This document shows positions 59,459-64,000 of a stretch of 64,000 nt of DNA, in pieces; position 1 is the stretch's first letter, and every line of letters begins with the position of its first letter. Under the pieces are notes generated by a model, which was not told the DNA's origin, searched no databases, and saw only the letters and a list, made by a program, of their open reading frames with translations. The stretch spans positions 62,001 through 126,000 of the forward strand of contig NZ_BMUG01000017.1 in assembly GCF_014650075.1 (NCBI RefSeq). Direction: 5' to 3'. A program made the position numbers and the translations under genes. Source of the stretch: Streptomyces microflavus. GTDB lineage: Bacteria > Actinomycetota > Actinomycetes > Streptomycetales > Streptomycetaceae.

Positions 59459-60448
59459 ATGCTCATCGACACCTTTGACAGGGTCGCCACCGACCTGCGC
59501 GTGTCACTGACCGACAAGTGCAATCTCCGCTGCACCTACTGCATGCCGGAAGAGGGGCTGCAGTGGCTCGGCAAGAGCGAACTGCTCTCCGACGACGAGA
59601 TCGTGCGCCTGATCCGCATCGCGGTCACCGGCCTCGGCATCACCGAGGTCCGCTTCACCGGCGGGGAGCCCCTGCTCCGCCCCGGCCTCGTCTCCATCGT
59701 CGAGCAGTGCGCCGCGCTCACCCCGCGACCCCGCATGTCGCTCACGACCAACGGCATCGGGCTCAAGCGGACCGCCGCCGCCCTCAAGGCCGCGGGACTC
59801 GACCGGGTCAACGTCTCGCTGGACACCCTGCGCCCCGACGTCTTCAAGACCCTCACCCGCCGGGACCGCCACAAGGACGTGCTGGAAGGCCTGGAGGCCG
59901 CCCGTGAGGCCGGCCTCACCCCGGTGAAGGTCAACTCCGTCCTGATGCCGGGACTCAACGACGACGAGGCCCCCGAGCTCCTGGCCTGGGCCGTGGCCAA
60001 CGACTACGAGCTCCGCTTCATCGAGCAGATGCCCCTGGACGCCCAGCACGGCTGGAAGCGCGACGGCATGATCACCGCCGGTGACATCCTCGCCTCGCTG
60101 CGCACCCGCTTCACCCTCACCGCCGAGGACGACGGAGCCCGCGGCTCCGCCCCCGCCGAGCGCTGGACCGTCGACGGCGGCCCGCACCGCGTCGGAGTGA
60201 TCGCCTCGGTCACCCGCCCGTTCTGCCGCGCCTGCGATCGCACGCGGCTCACCGCCGACGGCCAGATCCGCACCTGCCTCTTCGCCCAGGAGGAGACGGA
60301 TCTGCGCTCCGCCCTGCGCTCGGACGCACCGGACGCGGAGATCGCCCAGCTCTGGAAGGTCGCCATGTGGGGCAAGAAGGCGGGCTCCGGACTGGACGAC
60401 CCGTCGTTCCTGCAACCCGACCGCCCGATGTCCGCGATCGGCGGCTGA
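59459..60448 (+). CDS. moaA: GTP 3',8-cyclase (molybdenum cofactor)
   Basis: 329 residues. Radical-SAM [4Fe-4S] cluster C21-x3-C25-x2-C28 (DKCNLRCTYC), SAM loop TGGEPLLRPGL, second cluster CRACDRTRLTADGQIRTCLF, and the activity-essential C-terminal Gly-Gly (SAIGG). Converts GTP to 3',8-cyclo-7,8-dihydro-GTP, first step of Moco synthesis. GGGGGAGGAGAG precedes ATG 59459. No moa/moe partner is in the window. Confidence 0.97.
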   Translation: MLIDTFDRVATDLRVSLTDKCNLRCTYCMPEEGLQWLGKSELLSDDEIVRLIRIAVTGLGITEVRFTGGEPLLRPGLVSIVEQCAALTPRPRMSLTTNGIGLKRTAAALKAAGLDRVNVSLDTLRPDVFKTLTRRDRHKDVLEGLEAAREAGLTPVKVNSVLMPGLNDDEAPELLAWAVANDYELRFIEQMPLDAQHGWKRDGMITAGDILASLRTRFTLTAEDDGARGSAPAERWTVDGGPHRVGVIASVTRPFCRACDRTRLTADGQIRTCLFAQEETDLRSALRSDAPDAEIAQLWKVAMWGKKAGSGLDDPSFLQPDRPMSAIGG

Positions 60449-60457
60449 CAGACCGCC

Positions 60458-60700
60458 TCAAGGGCTCCCGGACTCCCAGTCGGCGAGCGCCACTACGTCC
60501 TTGAGGAACCCGCGTACGCCCAGGAACTGCGACAGGTGCTCCCGGTGCTCCTCGCAGGCCAGCCACGTCTTGCGGCGGTCAGGGGTGTGCAGCTTGGGGT
60601 TGTTCCAGGCGAGCACCCAGACCGCGTCGGCCCGGCAGCCCTTGGCGGAACAGATCGGGGCACCGGCGGCACTCTCGGCGGAGGTCTCGGGGAAGATCAC
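60458..60700 (-). CDS. Conserved small protein with zinc-knuckle-like cysteines
   Basis: 80 residues from GTG 60700. Metal-site-like ICSAKGCRADAVW at the N side and LACEEHREHLSQFL (C-x2-H-x2-H) later; the C terminus LKDVVALADWE is invariant-looking. Common in actinobacteria next to moaA/tyrS; function unknown. Ends 10 bases from the convergent moaA stop. Confidence 0.75.
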   Translation of the reverse strand: MIFPETSAESAAGAPICSAKGCRADAVWVLAWNNPKLHTPDRRKTWLACEEHREHLSQFLGVRGFLKDVVALADWESGSP

Positions 60701-60761
60701 GGGACCAGCCTAAGTCAGGTGCTCCACACACCGAACGACGCATCCCCTGCCGGAGAAACGG

Positions 60762-60799
60762 CGACGCCGAGCAGCCACGGGGGGAGCTGCCCGGCGTCG
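60762..60799 (-). terminator. Hairpin after DUF3099 gene
   Basis: CGACGCCGAGCAGC (60762-60775) pairs with GCTGCCCGGCGTCG (60786-60799), one wobble. Lies 120 bases downstream of the DUF3099 stop on the minus strand; the remaining 220-base gap shows no gene. Confidence 0.55.
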
Positions 60800-60920
60800 G
60801 TCCATCGCTCCGACGGGGGATGCGGAGCGCCTCTGAAGTATGTCACGGGCACCGGGGTGCGGTGCACCGGAACGTCATGATTGATCTGAGCTTTTCTTGA
60901 GCTTCGCGGGACACGCGGGC

Positions 60921-61298
60921 TCAGCTGTGCTCCTGTGACGGCGGCACCCGGCCGGCCCGCCCGTCAGGGCCTCCCGACTCGGCGGAACCGGCGGCCGGAG
61001 CAGCCTCCACGGCGGGTCGCACCGGCGCCGTGAGATAGGTCGACGGCAGCGAAGGAGCGCTCTCCCGGCCCGCGTTGGCGATGACCACCGCCACGTACGG
61101 CAGCAGCACCCCCAGAGCGAGCGCCACGATCGCCACATGCCGCTCCACGTTCCACAGCACCGCGGCCAGCACCACCGAGACCGTACGCACCGACATCGAA
61201 ATCACGTACCGCCGCTGCCTGCCCCGCACATCGTCGGCCAGCCCCTGGCGGGCCTCCGTGATCCGGAAGACCTCCACCTCGTCGCTCTTCCGCAGCAT
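60921..61298 (-). CDS. DUF3099 membrane protein
   Basis: 125 residues from ATG 61298. VEVFRITEARQGLADDVRGRQRRYVISMSVR leads into two close membrane helices (about 35-55 and 57-78) with WNVERHVAIVALALGVLLPYVAVVIAN, the DUF3099 core, followed by a disordered tail. Actinobacteria-specific, unknown function. Confidence 0.85.
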   Translation of the reverse strand: MLRKSDEVEVFRITEARQGLADDVRGRQRRYVISMSVRTVSVVLAAVLWNVERHVAIVALALGVLLPYVAVVIANAGRESAPSLPSTYLTAPVRPAVEAAPAAGSAESGGPDGRAGRVPPSQEHS

Positions 61299-61517
61299 GT
61301 GTTCCACCACCAGATCTCTGTGCCGGACACTCCCGGACCGGGCCACGTCCACGGTACGCCGGGCACCCGCCGGACCGGGTACCGGGGCGCTCCCCGGTGG
61401 CGTCCGGAACACCCCCGCCCGGACGCCCCCACTCGTACGGCCCCGCCCGGAGTGCGGTCCGCCGACCGCCGCCCGAGACTGGGCGGACGCGCACTCCGCG
61501 CCGCACGAGGAGGCGAA

Positions 61518-61793
61518 ATGAGCTGGTTGTGGGCAATCATCGTGGGCCTGGTGCTCGGTGTGATCGCACGGGCGATCCTGCCGGGCAAGCAGGACATCCC
61601 ACTCTGGCTGACGGCCGTCTTCGGCATTCTCGGCTCCATCCTCGGTAATGCCGTGGCCGGCTGGATCGGCGTCGAGGACACCAAGGGCATCGACTGGATC
61701 CGCCATCTGCTCCAGTTGGCCGGTGCCGTGGCGGTGGTCGCCGTCGGCGACATGGCCTGGCAGTCCATCCGGGGCAACAAGCGCAGAACCTGA
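61518..61793 (+). CDS. GlsB/YeaQ/YmgE-family stress membrane protein
   Basis: 91 residues, three membrane helices. MSWLWAIIVGLVLGVIARAI, LPGKQD, WLTAVFGILGSILGNAVAGWIG is the transglycosylase-associated/GlsB core. GAGGAGG at 61506-61512 fixes ATG 61518. Gls-family membrane proteins accompany Gls24/Asp23 in other bacteria, giving a loose link to the Asp23 operon 17 kb away. Confidence 0.9.
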   Translation: MSWLWAIIVGLVLGVIARAILPGKQDIPLWLTAVFGILGSILGNAVAGWIGVEDTKGIDWIRHLLQLAGAVAVVAVGDMAWQSIRGNKRRT

Positions 61794-61809
61794 CCCGGGG
61801 CCGGACACC

Positions 61810-61861
61810 ACAGCGCCGCGGCCGGACACGCGAGGAAAAGCGTGTCCGGCCGCGGCGCTGT
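61810..61861. terminator. Perfect 22-bp convergent terminator
   Basis: 61810-61831 (starting ACAGCGCCGCGGCCGGACAC) pairs exactly with 61840-61861 around the loop GAGGAAAA. Serves glsB-like (plus) and tyrS (minus). The longest perfect stem in the window. Confidence 0.9.
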
Positions 61862-61879
61862 TCAGCGGTACGCCGTGTT

Positions 61880-63151
61880 TCAGCCGGCCGGGACGACCTC
61901 CACCGCCGCCAGGTTCTTCTTGCCCCGGCGCAGCACCAGCCAGCGCCCGTGCAGCAGTTCCCCGGTGGCCGGCGCGACCTCGCCGTCGGCGACCTTCACG
62001 TTGTTCACGTACGCGCCGCCCTCCTTCACCGTGCGACGGGCACCCGACTTGCTCGGTGCGAGACCGACCTCCACCAGGAGGTCCACCAGCGGACCCAGCT
62101 CGGCGACCCGGGCGTGCGGCACCTCGGAGAGGGCCGCGCTCAGCGTCGCCTCGTCCAGCTCCGCCAGGTCGCCCTGGCCGAACAGCGCCTTCGACGCCGC
62201 GATGACCGCCGCGCACTGCGCACCGCCGTGCACCAGCGTGGTCAGCTCCTCGGCCAGCGCGCGCTGCGCGGAACGGGCCTGCGGCCGCTCCTCCGTCAGC
62301 TTCTCCAGCTCTTCGAGCTCCTCGCGGCTCTTGAAGCTGAGGATGCGCAGGTAGCGCGAGATGTCCCGGTCGTCCACATTCAGCCAGAACTGGTAGAACG
62401 CGTACGGCGTGGTCATCTCCGGGTCGAGCCAGACGGCACCGCTCTCGGACTTGCCGAACTTGGTCCCGTCCGCCTTCACCATCAGCGGCGTCGCCAGCGC
62501 GTGCACCGTGGCACCCGGCTCAAGGCGGTGGATCAGGTCGATACCCGCAGTGAGGTTGCCCCACTGGTCGCTGCCGCCCTGCTGGAGGACGCAGCCGTAG
62601 CGGCGGTACAGCTCCAGGAAGTCCATCCCCTGGAGGAGCTGGTAGCTGAACTCCGTGTAACTGATGCCCTCCTGCGACTCCAGCCGGCGCGCGACCGAGT
62701 CCTTGGTGAGCATCTTGTTGACCCGGAAGTGCTTGCCGATGTCCCGCAGGAACTCGATCGCGGACATCCCCGCGGTCCAGTCCAGGTTGTTGACCATCGT
62801 CGCCGCGTTCGGGCCCTCGAAGGTGAGGAAGGGCTCGATCTGCTCCCGCAGCCGCTGCACCCAGGTGGCGACGGTCTCCGGGTCGTTCAGCGTGCGCTCG
62901 GCGGTCGGCCGCGGGTCACCGATCTGACCGGTGGCCCCGCCGACCAGGGCGAGCGGACGGTGCCCCGCCTGCTGGAGCCGGCGCACGGTGAGGACCTGCA
63001 CGAGGTGCCCCACGTGCAGGCTCGCCGCGGTCGGGTCGAAGCCGCAATAGAAGGTGACGGGACCGTCCGCGAGAGCCTTGCGCAATGCGTCCTCGTCAGT
63101 GGACTGGGCGAACAGCCCGCGCCACTTCAGCTCGTCGACGATGTCCGTCAC
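61880..63151 (-). CDS. tyrS: Tyrosyl-tRNA synthetase
   Basis: 423 residues, class I synthetase. HIGH-type motif in SLHVGHLVQVL, tyrosine pocket in FSYQLLQGMDFLELYRRYGC and GGSDQWGN, KMSKS-type loop KFGKSE, and a C-terminal S4 RNA-binding domain (LLVEVGLAPSKSGARRTVKEGGAYVNN). Full length. No T-box leader is seen in the 52-base upstream gap. Confidence 0.97.
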   Translation of the reverse strand: MTDIVDELKWRGLFAQSTDEDALRKALADGPVTFYCGFDPTAASLHVGHLVQVLTVRRLQQAGHRPLALVGGATGQIGDPRPTAERTLNDPETVATWVQRLREQIEPFLTFEGPNAATMVNNLDWTAGMSAIEFLRDIGKHFRVNKMLTKDSVARRLESQEGISYTEFSYQLLQGMDFLELYRRYGCVLQQGGSDQWGNLTAGIDLIHRLEPGATVHALATPLMVKADGTKFGKSESGAVWLDPEMTTPYAFYQFWLNVDDRDISRYLRILSFKSREELEELEKLTEERPQARSAQRALAEELTTLVHGGAQCAAVIAASKALFGQGDLAELDEATLSAALSEVPHARVAELGPLVDLLVEVGLAPSKSGARRTVKEGGAYVNNVKVADGEVAPATGELLHGRWLVLRRGKKNLAAVEVVPAG

Positions 63152-63203
63152 GGTTCCGGTGCTCCTTATAGCTGGTAGAGATGTACGTGTCAGTCTAGGC
63201 GGG

Positions 63204-64000
63204 TCACACGCCCTGACTCACCGAGCTCATGTTGAAGTCCGGGATGCGCAGCGCGGGCATCGCGGCCCGGGTGAACCAGTCGCCCCACTCGCGCGGCAGC
63301 GTCTTCTCCGTACGCCCCGCCTCCGAGGCCCGCGACAGCAGGTCCACCGGCGACTCGTTGAAGCGGAAGTTGTTCACCTCGCCGACCACCTCACCGTCCT
63401 CCACCAGATAGACCCCGTCCCGGGTCAGCCCGGTCAGCAGCAGCGTCGCCGGGTCCACCTCCCGGATGTACCAGAGGCAGGTCAGCAGGAGCGCCCGCCC
63501 GGTCGTCGCGGCCACCATCTCCTCCAGCGACCGTTCACCGCCCCCGTCCAGCACCAGGTTGTCGATGGCAGGGGAGACCGGCAGCCCGGTGAGGGCGGCG
63601 GTGTGCCGGGTCGTCGTCAGCCGCTCCAGCCTCCCCTCCCGCACCCAGTCCGTCGGCGCGAGCGGCAGCCCGTTGTCGAAGACGGAACCGCTGTCGCCGG
63701 AGGAGTGGGCGATCACGAACGGGGACGACTCCAGCCCCGGCGCGTGCGGGTCGCTGCGCAGGGTCAGCGGGAGCGGGGCCAGCGTCTCGCCGAGCCGCGT
63801 ACCGCCGCCCGGCTTGGAGAAGACCGTCCGGCCCTCCACGGCGTCCCGCGCGGTGGACGACCAGAGCTGGTAGATCAGCAGGTCCGCGACGGCGGTCGGC
63901 GGCAGCAGCGTCTCGTACCGGCCGGCGGTCAGCTCGATCCGCCGCTCCGCCCACCGCAGCCGCTGTGCGAGCTCCGCGTCCAGGGCCGCCGGGTCGACGT
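63204..64000 (-). CDS. TldD/PmbA-family (TldE-like) metalloprotease-related protein, truncated
   Basis: The C-terminal 264 residues are present; the N-terminal part lies beyond 64000. Includes the domain end typical of PmbA/TldE: SGDSGSVFDNGLPLAP, LTGLPVSPAIDNLVLDGG, LLLTCLWYIREVDPATLLLTGLTRDGVYLVEDGEVVGEVNNFRFNESPVDLL (shown in part). TldD-TldE complexes unfold and cleave peptides; TldD with the zinc site would be upstream outside the window. Confidence 0.85.
   Translation of the reverse strand, partial: VDPAALDAELAQRLRWAERRIELTAGRYETLLPPTAVADLLIYQLWSSTARDAVEGRTVFSKPGGGTRLGETLAPLPLTLRSDPHAPGLESSPFVIAHSSGDSGSVFDNGLPLAPTDWVREGRLERLTTTRHTAALTGLPVSPAIDNLVLDGGGERSLEEMVAATTGRALLLTCLWYIREVDPATLLLTGLTRDGVYLVEDGEVVGEVNNFRFNESPVDLLSRASEAGRTEKTLPREWGDWFTRAAMPALRIPDFNMSSVSQGV

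Overview
The window is a core chromosomal segment of a Streptomyces-type actinomycete. The evidence is very high GC, coding third positions almost all G/C, many GTG starts, ATGA/GTGA stop-start overlaps, long GC-rich terminator stems, and a gene set (ectABCD, cob operon, gbn-like small nucleoid protein, Asp23 operon, moaA, tyrS) whose order matches, from memory, the S. coelicolor SCO18xx region. There is no prophage, integrase, insertion sequence with a transposase, CRISPR array, rRNA or tRNA gene that I can support.

Layout. 1-4750: end of an NCS2 purine permease, a class B penicillin-binding protein, and a LuxR-type two-component system preceded by a membrane protein broken by a one-base slip in a C7 tract. 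4918-13885: a 2-deoxyribosyltransferase-like protein, an IclR regulator divergent from an aldehyde dehydrogenase, a DUF1349 protein entered through a tandem 29-bp repeat that builds serial ATGA mini-ORFs, a secreted chitin-binding protein, a FrnE/DsbA protein, a class V aminotransferase, and a MarR regulator divergent from an Old-Yellow-Enzyme reductase with three operator-like sites. 14018-17385: the complete ectoine/5-hydroxyectoine operon ectABCD (minus strand). 17694-21333: an alanine-glyoxylate-type aminotransferase, an amidohydrolase and a LAETG sortase substrate. 21400-30895: cobalamin biosynthesis on the minus strand: riboswitch, cobD, cobQ, a Mg-chelatase-like subunit, cobO and cobB, every junction overlapping, then a ZIP transporter and a CobE-CobC fusion.

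30974-40967: a Pit phosphate transporter with its small partner and a canonical two-repeat PHO box, a class II aldolase, an alpha/beta hydrolase, a zinc metallopeptidase, an ABC-F protein with a possible 7-codon leader ORF, a Gbn-like nucleoid protein and an enoyl-CoA hydratase. 40964-41194 holds a MITE-like element with a perfect 22-bp inverted repeat whose CTAG ends supply the stop codons of both flanking genes. 41191-44353: an Asp23/AmaP alkaline-shock type envelope operon. 44384-49212: SDR, GH15, SURF1, a small zinc protein and a DEDDh exonuclease-BRCT protein. 49276-52368: a 1030-residue NACHT NTPase with leucine-rich repeats, i.e. a bacterial NLR-like protein and the strongest candidate for an immune system. 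52519-54221: a coupled fatty-acid-hydroxylase-fold/lysoplasmalogenase pair suggesting ether-lipid turnover. 54243-64000: alcohol dehydrogenase, subtilase, DUF485-ActP acetate symporter, moaA, small conserved proteins, tyrS and a truncated TldD/PmbA-family gene.

The logic is mostly housekeeping and stress physiology: osmoprotection (ectoines), B12 supply under riboswitch control, phosphate uptake under PhoP, envelope stress (Asp23, GlsB, PBP, sortase substrate), plus one likely defence gene between core genes. All functions are read from sequence and memory of families; no database search was run.
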